Program-made: the position numbers and the translations under genes | The notes under the pieces: model-generated | The model's input: the letters and a program-made list of their open reading frames with translations, nothing else | What the model was told of the DNA's origin: nothing | Databases searched by the model: none | Assembly: GCF_050717515.1 (NCBI RefSeq) | Contig: NZ_JBOITL010000019.1 | Span: 124,001-188,000, forward strand | DNA length: 64,000 nt | Direction: 5' to 3' | From: Clostridium_AD sp050717515 | GTDB lineage: Bacteria; Bacillota; Clostridia; Clostridiales; Clostridiaceae | Part shown: positions 45,246-54,136 of the stretch, in pieces | Layout: every line of letters starts with the position of its first letter | Numbering within the stretch: position 1 is the stretch's first letter

Positions 45246-45302
45246 GTTTAAAAAAATGGTTTTAGTTGATAAGTATATTTTCAAATGAATAATAATTGTG
45301 AT

Positions 45303-45357
45303 AAATGAATAAAAAAACAAGAAAAATATTGCTTTATTATGATGATTAACATATAAT
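45303..45357 (+). promoter_or_regulatory. Promoter P2 of carAB with ArgR box
   Basis: TTGCTT (45329-45334), 17 bases, TATAAT (45352-45357). The ARG-box-like AATGAATAAAAAAACA (45304-45319) lies just upstream of the -35. This promoter is beyond the PyrR terminator, so it bypasses pyrimidine control. Confidence 0.72.
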
Positions 45358-45423
45358 TAATAAAAATAAGCTAGCAATACCAATAAAAATATTAAAAAAT
45401 GCGGCATGTAAGAAGAATATACG

Positions 45424-45453
45424 TTATACATAAAAATTGTATAAATATTCACT
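45424..45453 (+). promoter_or_regulatory. Downstream ArgR box of carAB
   Basis: TTGTATAAATATTCAC (45437-45452), preceded in tandem by TTATACATAAAAATTG, fits the ArgR/AhrC consensus (TGnATwwwwATnCA). It lies about 80 bases after P2, as in the arginine transporter leader at 52566. Confidence 0.7.
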
Positions 45454-45503
45454 AATAAGTTTTGGCGTTTTAAAAAAATGATTTTTATGTAGGAGGATTT
45501 AAG

Positions 45504-46550
45504 ATGAAAGGTAAATTGATTTTAGAGAATGGAATAATATTTGAGGGTAATATATTTGGGTATTTAGAGGAAAGTGTGGGGGAAGTAGTTTTTAATACAG
45601 GTATGACTGGGTATGAAGAAATTTTAACGGACCCATCCTATTATGGACAGATAGTAACTATGACCTATCCGCTTATTGGAAATTACGGAATTAATTTAGA
45701 AGATGTAGAGTCGAAGTCACCTACAGTCAAGGGCTTTATTGTTAGAGAAAAATGTGATAACCCTAATAATTTTAGATGTGAAATGGATTTAGAGGGATAT
45801 TTTAAGCAAAATAAAATAGTGGGCCTAGAAGGTATTGATACAAGAGCATTAACAAAAATACTTAGAAATAAAGGAACTATGAAAGGTATTATTACTACGA
45901 AGGAATTATCGCAAAGTGAAATAAAGCAAAAGCTTGCGGTATTTAATAATACTGATGCTGTAATGAAGGTTACTACAAAAGAACCTTATGTTATTTGCGG
46001 AACAGGGCCTCATGTGGCTGTTGTGGATTTTGGAATAAAAGAAAATATTCTGAGATCGTTTATGCAAAGAAATTGCAAATTAACAGTATTTCCAGCTGAT
46101 ACATCTGCGAAAGAAATATTAAAGGTTAATCCGGATTTGATATTTTTATCAAATGGGCCTGGAGACCCAGAAGATTTAAAGGAAATAATTAAAATGTTAA
46201 AAGAAATTATAGGTAAAAAACCTATAGTTGGAATTTGCTTAGGACATCAACTTTTAGCTTTAGCCCTTGGTGGGGAAACCGAAAAACTTAAATTTGGTCA
46301 TAGAGGATGTAATCATCCTGTTAAAGATATACAAGAAAATAAGGTGTATATTACATCACAAAACCACGGATATTATGTAAGCGTACTCCCAGAAGAAATG
46401 GAAGTTACGCATGTAAGCGTAAATGACGGAACTATAGAAGGCATGAAACATAAGAATATGCCAATATCCTCTGTGCAGTTCCATCCGGAAGCTTGTCCTG
46501 GATCAAAAGATATAGATGCAATTTTCGATAAATTTCTTTCGATGATTTAA
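45504..46550 (+). CDS. carA: Carbamoyl-phosphate synthase small (glutaminase) subunit
   Basis: 348 aa. The N-terminal CPSase_sm domain (LILENGIIFEGNIFGY, FNTGMTGYEEILTDPSYYGQIV) is followed by a class I glutamine amidotransferase. Nucleophile Cys is in GICLGHQLLALALGG, oxyanion segment FLSNGPGDPED, and the His-Glu pair in VQFHPEACPG. It releases ammonia from glutamine for carbamoyl phosphate, shared by arginine and pyrimidine synthesis. ATG with AGGAGG. carB follows after 103 bases. Confidence 0.97.
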   Translation: MKGKLILENGIIFEGNIFGYLEESVGEVVFNTGMTGYEEILTDPSYYGQIVTMTYPLIGNYGINLEDVESKSPTVKGFIVREKCDNPNNFRCEMDLEGYFKQNKIVGLEGIDTRALTKILRNKGTMKGIITTKELSQSEIKQKLAVFNNTDAVMKVTTKEPYVICGTGPHVAVVDFGIKENILRSFMQRNCKLTVFPADTSAKEILKVNPDLIFLSNGPGDPEDLKEIIKMLKEIIGKKPIVGICLGHQLLALALGGETEKLKFGHRGCNHPVKDIQENKVYITSQNHGYYVSVLPEEMEVTHVSVNDGTIEGMKHKNMPISSVQFHPEACPGSKDIDAIFDKFLSMI

Positions 46551-46653
46551 GGCAAATATTGAGAATCGCAAGTGCAAAGGTAAAAGAGGAAGTAAATGAA
46601 ATTTAAGATGCGCAAATAGAATTAAACAAAAGATAATTTAGAGGAGGATTTAT

Positions 46654-49600
46654 ATGCCATTAGATAAAAGCATTAAGAAAGTATTAGTAGTTGGGTCGGG
46701 GCCAATAATAATAGGGCAAGCTGCTGAATTTGATTATTCTGGAACACAAGCTTGTCAAGCGCTAAAAGAAGAAGGAGTAGAAGTTGTGCTTGTAAATAGT
46801 AATCCAGCAACGATAATGACAGATAAAGAGGTTGCGGACATTGTTTATATAGAACCACTAACTATAGAATTTTTAGAGAAGATTATTGAAAAGGAAAGAC
46901 CGGATAGTATGATTTCTGGTATGGGTGGGCAAACAGCCTTGAATTTAGCTGTAGAATTATCCGATAATGGTATTTTAGATAAATATAATGTGAGAGTAAT
47001 CGGCACCTCTATAGAAGCCATAAAAAAAGGTGAAGATAGAGAAATATTTAGAAATCTTATGCAGGAAATTAATCAGCCAGTTGTGGAAAGTGAAATTGTT
47101 ACAGAAATAGAAGATGGAGTGCGCTTTGCTGGCGAAATAGGGTATCCTGTAATTGTAAGGCCGGCTTATACGTTAGGTGGAAGTGGTGGTGGAATTGCCG
47201 AAAGTGAGGAAGAATTGATTGAAATATTAGAACTTGGATTACAATTAAGTTCTATCAGGCAAGTGCTTCTAGAAAAGAGTATTAAAGGCTGGAAAGAGAT
47301 AGAATATGAAGTGATGAGAGACAATCGTGGCAATTGTATTTGCGTATGTAATATGGAGAATATAGATCCTGTAGGGATACACACTGGAGACAGTATTGTT
47401 GTAGCACCAAGTCAAACTCTTTCTGATAAAGAATACCAAATGCTTAGAAGTGCATCCATAGACATTATAAATAGTGTAGGAATAGAAGGAGGATGCAATG
47501 TTCAACTTGCCCTGCATCCCAAAAGTTTTGAGTATGCAGTTATAGAAATTAATCCAAGGGTAAGTAGATCTTCTGCCCTAGCCTCAAAGGCTACGGGATA
47601 TCCCATTGCAAAAGTAGCAGCGAAAATAGCTCTAGGCTATGCACTAGATGAGATAGAAAATGCAGTTACACAAAAAACCTATGCTTGTTTTGAACCTTCT
47701 CTAGACTATGTGGTAGTTAAAATTCCTAAGTGGCCTTTTGATAAGTTTCAAGAGGCGAATAGAGTTTTAGGCACAAAGATGATGGCTACAGGGGAAATAA
47801 TGGCAATTGGAAGTAATTTTGAAGCGGCTTTATTAAAAGGGATTCGCTCTTTAGAAATCGGAAAATATTCATTGCAAGATGACTCCTTAGCACAAAAAAG
47901 TTTGCAAGAATTGAAGGATAATGTAATGGCTCCTGATGATGAGAGAATATTTCATTTAGCTGAAATGCTTAGACGCGATTATATGGTGGATAAGGTTTCG
48001 GAAATTACAGGTATGGATAAATTCTTTGTAAATAAAATTAAGTGGATAGTAGATGAGGAGGAAAAAATAAAAAAATCCGACCTAGGAGATATGAATAAAG
48101 AGTGGTTGCAATTATTAAAGAAAAAGGGATTTTCAGACAAGGGAGTTTCGGATTTATTAGGGGTTAAGCCAAACGTGATTTATGAACTGAGAAATATATG
48201 GAACATTAAGCCTGTTTATAAGATGGTAGATACTTGCGCTGGAGAATTTGAAGCCTTGTCCCCGTATTACTATTCAACTTATGATGAATATGATGAGGTT
48301 GAGGTAAGCGATAAAAGGAAGGTTATGGTAATAGGCTCAGGTCCTATAAGAATAGGACAGGGTATTGAGTTTGATTACGCATCTGTTCATAGTGTAATCG
48401 CTCTTAGAAAGTTAGGAATTGAGACTATAATAGTAAATAATAATCCCGAAACTGTAAGCACGGACTTTAATATTTCAGATAAATTATACTTTGAACCGTT
48501 AACGGAAGAAGAAGTGTTGAATATTGTAGAAAAAGAAAAACCGGATGGAGTTATTCTTCAATTTGGAGGTCAAACTGCTATTAATCTTGCTGAATTCTTA
48601 AAGGGGAAAAATATACCTATATATGGAACTAAACCTGAACAAATAGATGCAGCGGAAGATAGAGAAAAATTCGATGCATTACTAGAAAAATTAGATATAA
48701 ATAGACCGAAGGGAAAAGCGGTTTGGAATTTAAAAGAAGGGTTAAAAGAGGCTAAAATCATAGGTTATCCGGTTTTGGTTAGACCATCCTATGTATTAGG
48801 TGGGCAGGGAATGGAAATAACTTATGGAGAAGAGGAGCTGGAGCATTATTTAGTGAATGCCTTTGAGAAGGATAAGAAAAATCCGGTTTTAATAGATAGA
48901 TATTTATTAGGTAGAGAAATAGAAGTTGATGCTATTTGTGATGGGGAAGAAATATTAATACCGGGTATTATGGAACATTTAGAGAGAGCGGGAGTTCACT
49001 CCGGGGATAGTATAACAATATATCCAAGCCAAAACATATCGGAGACTATAAAAGAAAAAATATTAGAATATACGAGGAAAATAGCAATAGGCCTTAAAGT
49101 AATGGGTATGATCAATATTCAGTTTATAGAATTTAAAAATGAATTATATATAATAGAAGTTAATCCAAGAGCTAGTCGTACAGTTCCCTATATTAGTAAG
49201 GTTAGCAAAGTGCCCATAGTTGAATTGGCAACAAGAGTTATGCTAGGAGAAAAACTAGTGGATTTAGGGTATGGTACCGGAGTTTATAAAGAGCCGAAAT
49301 TAGTGTCAGTTAAGGTTCCTGTATTCTCAACTCAAAAACTTCCAGAAGTTGAGGTGTGCCTTGGACCAGAAATGAGATCCACAGGAGAGGTGCTAGGAAT
49401 AGGAAGAAACTTTGAGGAGGCGTTATATAAAGGGCTTGTAGCGTCAGGAATGAAGATTAAAAAGGAAAATGGAGTTATCTTGGCCACGATAAACCCACAG
49501 GATTATGGCGAGTTTTTGTATATAGCAAAGGCTTTTAGAGAACTCGGTTATAAATTTATAGCAACCAAGGGCACTGCTAAGCTATTAAAAGATAATGGCA

Positions 49601-49860
49601 TTGAAGCCTTAGAGGTTAAAAAAATCACAGAAGGAAAGCCTGATATAATTGATGTAATAAAGGGTAGACAGATTGATTTAGTAATAAATACACCTACTAA
49701 AGGAAATGATTCGAAAACAGATGGCTTTAGAATTAGAAGGACGGCTATTGAGAATAACGTTCTAGTTGTTACTTCGTTAGACACTGCAAAAGCAATAGTT
49801 GAACTTATGAAGAAAAAGATTGTGAGTTCAAATTTAGAAGTGTTTAATATTGTAGAATAG
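46654..49860 (+). CDS. carB: Carbamoyl-phosphate synthase large subunit
   Basis: 1068 aa, full length with the usual internal duplication. The two ATP-grasp halves begin KVLVVGSGPIIIGQAAEFDYSG and KVMVIGSGPIRIGQGIEFDYAS. RPAYTLGGSGGG and RPSYVLGGQGM are the ATP loops, and EVNPRASRTVPY/EINPRVSRSSAL the metal sites. The C-terminal ~130 residues form the MGS-like allosteric domain. It makes carbamoyl phosphate from bicarbonate, ammonia and 2 ATP. GAGGAGG ribosome site. Co-transcribed with carA and ended by a strong terminator. Confidence 0.98.
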   Translation: MPLDKSIKKVLVVGSGPIIIGQAAEFDYSGTQACQALKEEGVEVVLVNSNPATIMTDKEVADIVYIEPLTIEFLEKIIEKERPDSMISGMGGQTALNLAVELSDNGILDKYNVRVIGTSIEAIKKGEDREIFRNLMQEINQPVVESEIVTEIEDGVRFAGEIGYPVIVRPAYTLGGSGGGIAESEEELIEILELGLQLSSIRQVLLEKSIKGWKEIEYEVMRDNRGNCICVCNMENIDPVGIHTGDSIVVAPSQTLSDKEYQMLRSASIDIINSVGIEGGCNVQLALHPKSFEYAVIEINPRVSRSSALASKATGYPIAKVAAKIALGYALDEIENAVTQKTYACFEPSLDYVVVKIPKWPFDKFQEANRVLGTKMMATGEIMAIGSNFEAALLKGIRSLEIGKYSLQDDSLAQKSLQELKDNVMAPDDERIFHLAEMLRRDYMVDKVSEITGMDKFFVNKIKWIVDEEEKIKKSDLGDMNKEWLQLLKKKGFSDKGVSDLLGVKPNVIYELRNIWNIKPVYKMVDTCAGEFEALSPYYYSTYDEYDEVEVSDKRKVMVIGSGPIRIGQGIEFDYASVHSVIALRKLGIETIIVNNNPETVSTDFNISDKLYFEPLTEEEVLNIVEKEKPDGVILQFGGQTAINLAEFLKGKNIPIYGTKPEQIDAAEDREKFDALLEKLDINRPKGKAVWNLKEGLKEAKIIGYPVLVRPSYVLGGQGMEITYGEEELEHYLVNAFEKDKKNPVLIDRYLLGREIEVDAICDGEEILIPGIMEHLERAGVHSGDSITIYPSQNISETIKEKILEYTRKIAIGLKVMGMINIQFIEFKNELYIIEVNPRASRTVPYISKVSKVPIVELATRVMLGEKLVDLGYGTGVYKEPKLVSVKVPVFSTQKLPEVEVCLGPEMRSTGEVLGIGRNFEEALYKGLVASGMKIKKENGVILATINPQDYGEFLYIAKAFRELGYKFIATKGTAKLLKDNGIEALEVKKITEGKPDIIDVIKGRQIDLVINTPTKGNDSKTDGFRIRRTAIENNVLVVTSLDTAKAIVELMKKKIVSSNLEVFNIVE

Positions 49861-49879
49861 TGAAAAAGAAGTTATAAAT

Positions 49880-49920
49880 AAAACACGTCACAGGTAATTA
49901 AATCTGTGACGTGTTTTTTT
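49880..49920 (+). terminator. Terminator of carAB
   Basis: Perfect 14-bp stem AAAACACGTCACAG / CTGTGACGTGTTTT with TTTTTTT; A and T runs on both sides also serve the convergent gene. Confidence 0.95.
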
Positions 49921-49921
49921 C

Positions 49922-51760
49922 TTAAGGCAATACCATAAAAGTGGATACTACCCTTCTTTCTCCTTTGCTATCGCTTGGATTATTAATTACTTTCCCATTG
50001 TAATACATAGTTGAAGAACTTCCTCCATCAAGATTTGAAGCATTTACAGCGCCGTGATCTAAAAGTATGTTTTGTACCTCTAATAAAGTAGCTCCCATAG
50101 ATTTTATGCTCCTACCATCAATGGCTAACATAATAACTGTACCATCTTTTTTCTGACCGATAGCTGTTCTTGGGTTAATTCCCCCACCGCCGTCGCCTTT
50201 TATAATTGTTGGTTTCCCATTAACTATAAGTGCCGGGCCAAAACTAACAGCTTCAGTTGCGTTAAGCTTGTTTAATTCATTTAATGAATAGAAACCAACT
50301 AAAAGCTTGCCTTTATCTGTAAAAGCAATAATTTGTGTTTTTCTAGCGTTGTCTTTTGTCTCATTAAAAATAACCTTCCCATCATGCATTATAAGTCCTG
50401 CTGGGGAGAAGCCTTTACTTGTGGAGTCTACAAATGCACCTGAATTAATAGCGCATATTGCCTTGTTTTCTTTAGCTATTTGACTTGTGGTTTTATCAAC
50501 TTTTGAAATATCTTTATTAAATCCTACAACGATTTTCTTGTTATTTGGTATTAATAGCAGTTTTCCTTTAAAACGTTTGCCGGAAATATCATACTGGGTG
50601 ATAATATTTTCTTTTGTTTTAGCTGTATCAATTAAATTCTTAGTAGCTGTTATATTCTTATTATCCGCTAATACTGGTTTATCTTTTGAATTAGTAAGTA
50701 GTACTCCTCCCGTTAGTGCTAATGCTACTATGGGGATTATTGACCATTTATATGAATTTTTTTTGAATAGTGAAATCATAGTAACTCTCCTTTTTATTTG
50801 AGATTTATCATTAATAATGCAAGCAACCCCATAAACTACAGTTGTTTTCTTATAGCTTTCTAACAATTTTATAATAGTTTTACCGTAATTTACATAGTCA
50901 TCTGGATTAATGTGAGATAAAGCTAATGCGTCACAAGCGAGTTCCTTATCGTTGCGCATTTTATAAAACGAATACCATATAATGGGATTAAACCAATGTA
51001 TTATTTGAAGCGCTCCCGATATGCAGCTTACCATTATATCTTTTCGTTTTATATGAGCTAACTCATGTAAAATTATAAATTCTAATTCATCCTTGCTTAC
51101 ATAGCTCTCTATACCTATAGGCAATAATAATTTAGGTTTTATAAACCCTAAAATACAGGGCGTTTTAACTAAATTAGTATTGATGATTTTTATATTAGAC
51201 TTTAGAATAAACTTATTTTTGCACTGTAATAAAAGTGTTATAATTTCTTCATCATCACATAAATGTTCATTTTTAAGCTTGCCCTTTAGTTTTACTGTCA
51301 TTACAATGGTATAAGTTCCGAGCATTATTACTCCAAGCAGCCACAAGTAATAGAACAACTGCAAATACATAGGGACGTGCTTAGGTTCGTGTATATTATC
51401 AGATGGCATAGTTTTGTCCTTGCTCGCTGCTATATTTTCAGAGATTTTATTATTATTCATAACTAGTTCTTTTTCATTATTATTTTTTACATTCTTAATT
51501 GTTTCATAATTTACTACATAAGGTATTTGTGCACTTCCGAGTTTGAAAAGATTAAAAACGCTCAATGAGCTTTGTGGTCCGTAGGGAATTAATAACCTAA
51601 TTATAACAATAAGCCAAATAGCATAGTGCCACCTTACTCCTAACTTGTCTTTCAACAGTAACTTGAAAAGAAGAATTATTAAACTTAAAACACTTGCTAG
51701 AGCGGTTGAATATAATACCCATTTAAAAATAGATATAACCAATAACATAAACACACCCAA
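49922..51760 (-). CDS. BlaR1-like M56 peptidase fused to phosphodiester glycosidase (NAGPA/DUF2233)
   Basis: 612 aa. N-terminal residues 1-320 form the four-helix M56 (BlaR1/MecR1) membrane metalloprotease, with the zinc site HELAHIKRKD (about residues 215-224) and DKELACDALAL as third ligand. A short transmembrane stretch (about 335-355) leads outside to a phosphodiester glycosidase domain (about 390-612): AINSGAFVD, SFGPALIVNGKP, NPRTAIGQKKDG, AIDGRS, and NLDGGSSSTMYYNGK. BlaR1 normally carries a beta-lactam-binding domain there, so the sensed ligand should differ. Start uncertain (TTG 51760 or ATG 51748). It follows blaI directly. Confidence 0.86.
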   Translation of the reverse strand: MGVFMLLVISIFKWVLYSTALASVLSLIILLFKLLLKDKLGVRWHYAIWLIVIIRLLIPYGPQSSLSVFNLFKLGSAQIPYVVNYETIKNVKNNNEKELVMNNNKISENIAASKDKTMPSDNIHEPKHVPMYLQLFYYLWLLGVIMLGTYTIVMTVKLKGKLKNEHLCDDEEIITLLLQCKNKFILKSNIKIINTNLVKTPCILGFIKPKLLLPIGIESYVSKDELEFIILHELAHIKRKDIMVSCISGALQIIHWFNPIIWYSFYKMRNDKELACDALALSHINPDDYVNYGKTIIKLLESYKKTTVVYGVACIINDKSQIKRRVTMISLFKKNSYKWSIIPIVALALTGGVLLTNSKDKPVLADNKNITATKNLIDTAKTKENIITQYDISGKRFKGKLLLIPNNKKIVVGFNKDISKVDKTTSQIAKENKAICAINSGAFVDSTSKGFSPAGLIMHDGKVIFNETKDNARKTQIIAFTDKGKLLVGFYSLNELNKLNATEAVSFGPALIVNGKPTIIKGDGGGGINPRTAIGQKKDGTVIMLAIDGRSIKSMGATLLEVQNILLDHGAVNASNLDGGSSSTMYYNGKVINNPSDSKGERRVVSTFMVLP

Positions 51761-52144
51761 TTACCCTTTCTTTTTATCGAGAATATTTTTTAGTTCTTCA
51801 ATCTCTTCATCGGATAACTTTGATTCGCTTAAAAAATTAGCAATCATCCCGTTTAATGAGCCATTGAACACTCGTTTTATAAAGGAGTCACTCTCAGATT
51901 TTATGCACTCATTTTCTGATAATAAGGGAAAATAATAATATGTTTTTTTATCGTTCTCATCTATTTCGTAACCTAATACTTCTTTTTTTACTAAGCGATT
52001 TATTAAAGTTCTAATAGTATTTGGCTTCCAGTCAGTGGTTTTACTTAAAGCATCAACAATCTCGTTAGCAGTGAAAGGCGTATTCTCCCAAATACACTTC
52101 ATTACTTCCCATTCCGAATTTGATATCTTAGATGAATCTAGCAT
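51761..52144 (-). CDS. blaI: BlaI/MecI-family repressor
   Basis: About 127 aa. ATG 52144 has AAAGGAG at nine bases; 52162 has no site. The winged helix is SNSEWEVMKCIWENTPFTANEIVDAL, then WKPNTIRTLINRLVKKEVLGYEIDENDKKTYYYFPL, with the Asn/Phe-type cleavage region of the family following. The C-terminal helices (about 85-127) dimerise. It represses its own operon and is inactivated by proteolysis when the M56 partner is triggered. The symmetrical operator lies 60 bases upstream. Gene name by family. Confidence 0.92.
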   Translation of the reverse strand: MLDSSKISNSEWEVMKCIWENTPFTANEIVDALSKTTDWKPNTIRTLINRLVKKEVLGYEIDENDKKTYYYFPLLSENECIKSESDSFIKRVFNGSLNGMIANFLSESKLSDEEIEELKNILDKKKG

Positions 52145-52203
52145 TTTCTCATCTCCTTTCATTGTGGAATTGTATTATCTTTACTTGCTATTTTTTTAGC
52201 ATA

Positions 52204-52250
52204 TATTACAGATGTAATATGTACTATAATTACATATTACATCTGTAATA
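52204..52250. promoter_or_regulatory. Double BlaI-type operator
   Basis: ATTACAGATGTAAT (52205-52218) and ATTACATCTGTAAT (52236-52249) sit in perfect 20-base inverted arms (52204-52223 and 52231-52250) around the spacer CTATAAT. Each unit matches the TACAnATGTA core bound by BlaI/MecI. They face the blaI gene and may cover its minus-strand promoter. Confidence 0.85.
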
Positions 52251-52402
52251 CGTAATTGTCAATAGGAAAATTACTAAGATGTTATTAAAATAGCTCTAAA
52301 AAATTCAATGTCTAAAGCGATTAGAAAGAGGAAGAATAATAGGAATCTATGATAACTAAAGCTCAGCAAAATCAGCTAGTTTGGCAAGGTTTCATTGCAA
52401 AA

Positions 52403-52438
52403 TGTGCATAAATATTATATAAAATGAATAAATATTAA
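52403..52438 (+). promoter_or_regulatory. Tandem ArgR boxes upstream of the amino-acid ABC operon
   Basis: GTGCATAAATATTATA (52404-52419) and AATGAATAAATATTAA (52423-52438), in tandem with a spacing typical of ArgR half-sites, end ten bases before the -35. Confidence 0.75.
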
Positions 52439-52447
52439 GAAAAAGTA

Positions 52448-52476
52448 TTGCGTTATTATAAAAAACGGTATATAAT
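52448..52476 (+). promoter_or_regulatory. Promoter of the ABC transporter-argGH operon
   Basis: TTGCGT (52448-52453), 17 bases, TATAAT (52471-52476). The sequence and layout parallel promoter P2 of carAB. Confidence 0.75.
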
Positions 52477-52565
52477 AAATAAAAACAAGGTAGTTAAATC
52501 AATGATAAAAGTTAATAAACAACTGAACTACAGGGAAATGAGAAGAATATGCATTATACATAAAG

Positions 52566-52583
52566 AATGTATAAATATTCACA
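52566..52583 (+). promoter_or_regulatory. Downstream ArgR box
   Basis: AATGTATAAATATTCACA, preceded by ATTATACATAAAG, lies about 85 bases after the promoter. The same block is found before carA at 45424-45453. Confidence 0.72.
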
Positions 52584-52615
52584 AGCGATTATACTAAAAT
52601 GGGGGAGTGGTACAA

Positions 52616-53407
52616 ATGAAAAAAATCATGTCAATTGTATTAATGGTTACTATGGCAGGTGCATTACTTGCGGGATGCGGGCAAAAACAGGAAAAACTTA
52701 ATTCTCTACAAGCAGTTCAAAAAGCGGGCGTCCTAACTATAGGAACAGATGATTCATATCCTCCAATGGAATTTAGAGATTCTAAAAACACCTTAGTAGG
52801 GTTTGATGTAGATTTGGCAAATGAAATAGGAAAAAAATTAGGAGTGAAAATAGAGTACACTACTACAGATTTTAATGGAATACTTTTAGCTCTCAACTCG
52901 TCAAGATTTAATATTATACTTGCAGCTCTCAGTATTACAGATAAGAGAAAAGAAAGTATAGATTTCTCAGACAGTTATTTAATGGGTGGTCAAGTTATTG
53001 CTATAAAACAAGGGAATACATCAATAAAAAGTTTGGAAGACCTAAAGGGTAAAATAGTAGCTTGTCAGCTAGGGTCTACAGGAGATGCTGCAGCCACTGC
53101 AATAAAGGGATTAAAAGAAGTTAAGAAGTATGACAAAATTACAGAAGCCTTTCAAGAGCTATCGTCTAAAAGAGTAGATGCAGTAGTTATGGATGCTCAA
53201 GTTGGTGGATATTATGTATCAAAGAAACCAGGCGAGTTTGTGGTTTTAAAGGACAGAATTAGCGAAGAACCTATAGGAATTGGATTTAAGAAGGAAGATA
53301 AGGAATTAAAAGTAGCTGTGCAAAAGGCCCTTAATGAACTTAAATCAGATGGAACTCTCTCTAAGCTTTCACAAAAATGGTTTGGTTTTGACGCATATAA
53401 GAAATAA
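52616..53407 (+). CDS. Amino-acid ABC transporter substrate-binding lipoprotein
   Basis: About 263 aa. ATG 52616 with GGGGGAG at eight bases is preferred over GTG 52607. Lipoprotein signal KKIMSIVLMVTMAGALLAGC with Cys at about 21. SBP family 3 motifs are GTDDSYPPMEFRD, LVGFDVDLANEIGKKLGV, LAALSITDKRKESIDFSDSY, GKIVACQLGSTGD, and the Lys/Asp pattern of polar-amino-acid binders. ArgR boxes before it and argGH behind it point to arginine or a related basic amino acid. Anchored outside the membrane. Confidence 0.92.
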   Translation: MKKIMSIVLMVTMAGALLAGCGQKQEKLNSLQAVQKAGVLTIGTDDSYPPMEFRDSKNTLVGFDVDLANEIGKKLGVKIEYTTTDFNGILLALNSSRFNIILAALSITDKRKESIDFSDSYLMGGQVIAIKQGNTSIKSLEDLKGKIVACQLGSTGDAAATAIKGLKEVKKYDKITEAFQELSSKRVDAVVMDAQVGGYYVSKKPGEFVVLKDRISEEPIGIGFKKEDKELKVAVQKALNELKSDGTLSKLSQKWFGFDAYKK

Positions 53408-53414
53408 CTAGGGG

Positions 53415-53437
53415 GCTAACAATTAGTAATTGTTAGC
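53415..53437 (+). other. Hairpin between binding-protein and permease genes
   Basis: Stem GCTAACAATT / AATTGTTAGC with 3-base loop, eight bases after the stop and without a T tract. It probably stabilises the mRNA of the abundant binding protein or limits read-through. Confidence 0.6.
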
Positions 53438-53467
53438 TATCCCAGAGTAATGATAGGGGGAACGATA

Positions 53468-54115
53468 ATGGATATAAATATTTTAAAGGATATGTTTCCC
53501 GTGTTATTACAAGGAAGTTTAATAACATTGGAACTCACGCTTATATCAGTAGTATTTGGAAGCTTGATAGGTATGCTTACAGCAATGCTAAAGCTTTCTA
53601 AAAATAAGTTACTAGGAACCGTTGCAAGTTTTTATACTTGGCTATTTAGAGGAACACCTATGCTGCTTCAATTATGGTTTTTCTATTTTGGATTACCCTT
53701 TGTAGGAATTAAGTTTACAGCCTTTCAAGCAGCAATAATAGGACTTAGTTTAAATTCAGGGGCTTACATGGCAGAAATAATAAGAGGTGGAATACTTTCA
53801 GTAGATAAGGGTCAGTTTGAAGCTTGCAAGTCACTGGGGTTCACTTATTTTGATACTATGAAAAGAGTAGTATTGCCTCAAACCTTTAAAATAATAATTC
53901 CATCTGTAGGTAATGAGTTTATAACAATGCTTAAAGATACCTCCTTAGTGGCTACTATAACTATGGTGGAAGTTATGAGATCAGCTCAGCTTTTATATGC
54001 CTCAAGCTTTAGGCCGCTAGAAGCTTTCTTTATAGCAGGATGTTTATATCTTTTAATGACAACAATTTTTACTACAGTATTTTCATACTATGAAAAAAGA
54101 CTGTCAGTATATTAG
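53468..54115 (+). CDS. Amino-acid ABC transporter permease (HisM/ArtQ type)
   Basis: About 215 aa. ATG 53468 with AGGGGGAAC is preferred to ATG 53450. Five membrane helices. N-terminal family motif LLQGSLITLELTLISVVFGSLIGM, helix with FRGTPMLLQLWFFYFGLPF, and the EAA loop EACKSLGFTYFDTMKRVVLPQTFKIIIP that docks on the ATPase. A single permease gene, so the channel is probably a homodimer. Second gene of the operon. Confidence 0.94.
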   Translation: MDINILKDMFPVLLQGSLITLELTLISVVFGSLIGMLTAMLKLSKNKLLGTVASFYTWLFRGTPMLLQLWFFYFGLPFVGIKFTAFQAAIIGLSLNSGAYMAEIIRGGILSVDKGQFEACKSLGFTYFDTMKRVVLPQTFKIIIPSVGNEFITMLKDTSLVATITMVEVMRSAQLLYASSFRPLEAFFIAGCLYLLMTTIFTTVFSYYEKRLSVY

Positions 54116-54136
54116 TAGAGGTGATATGGAGTGTAT

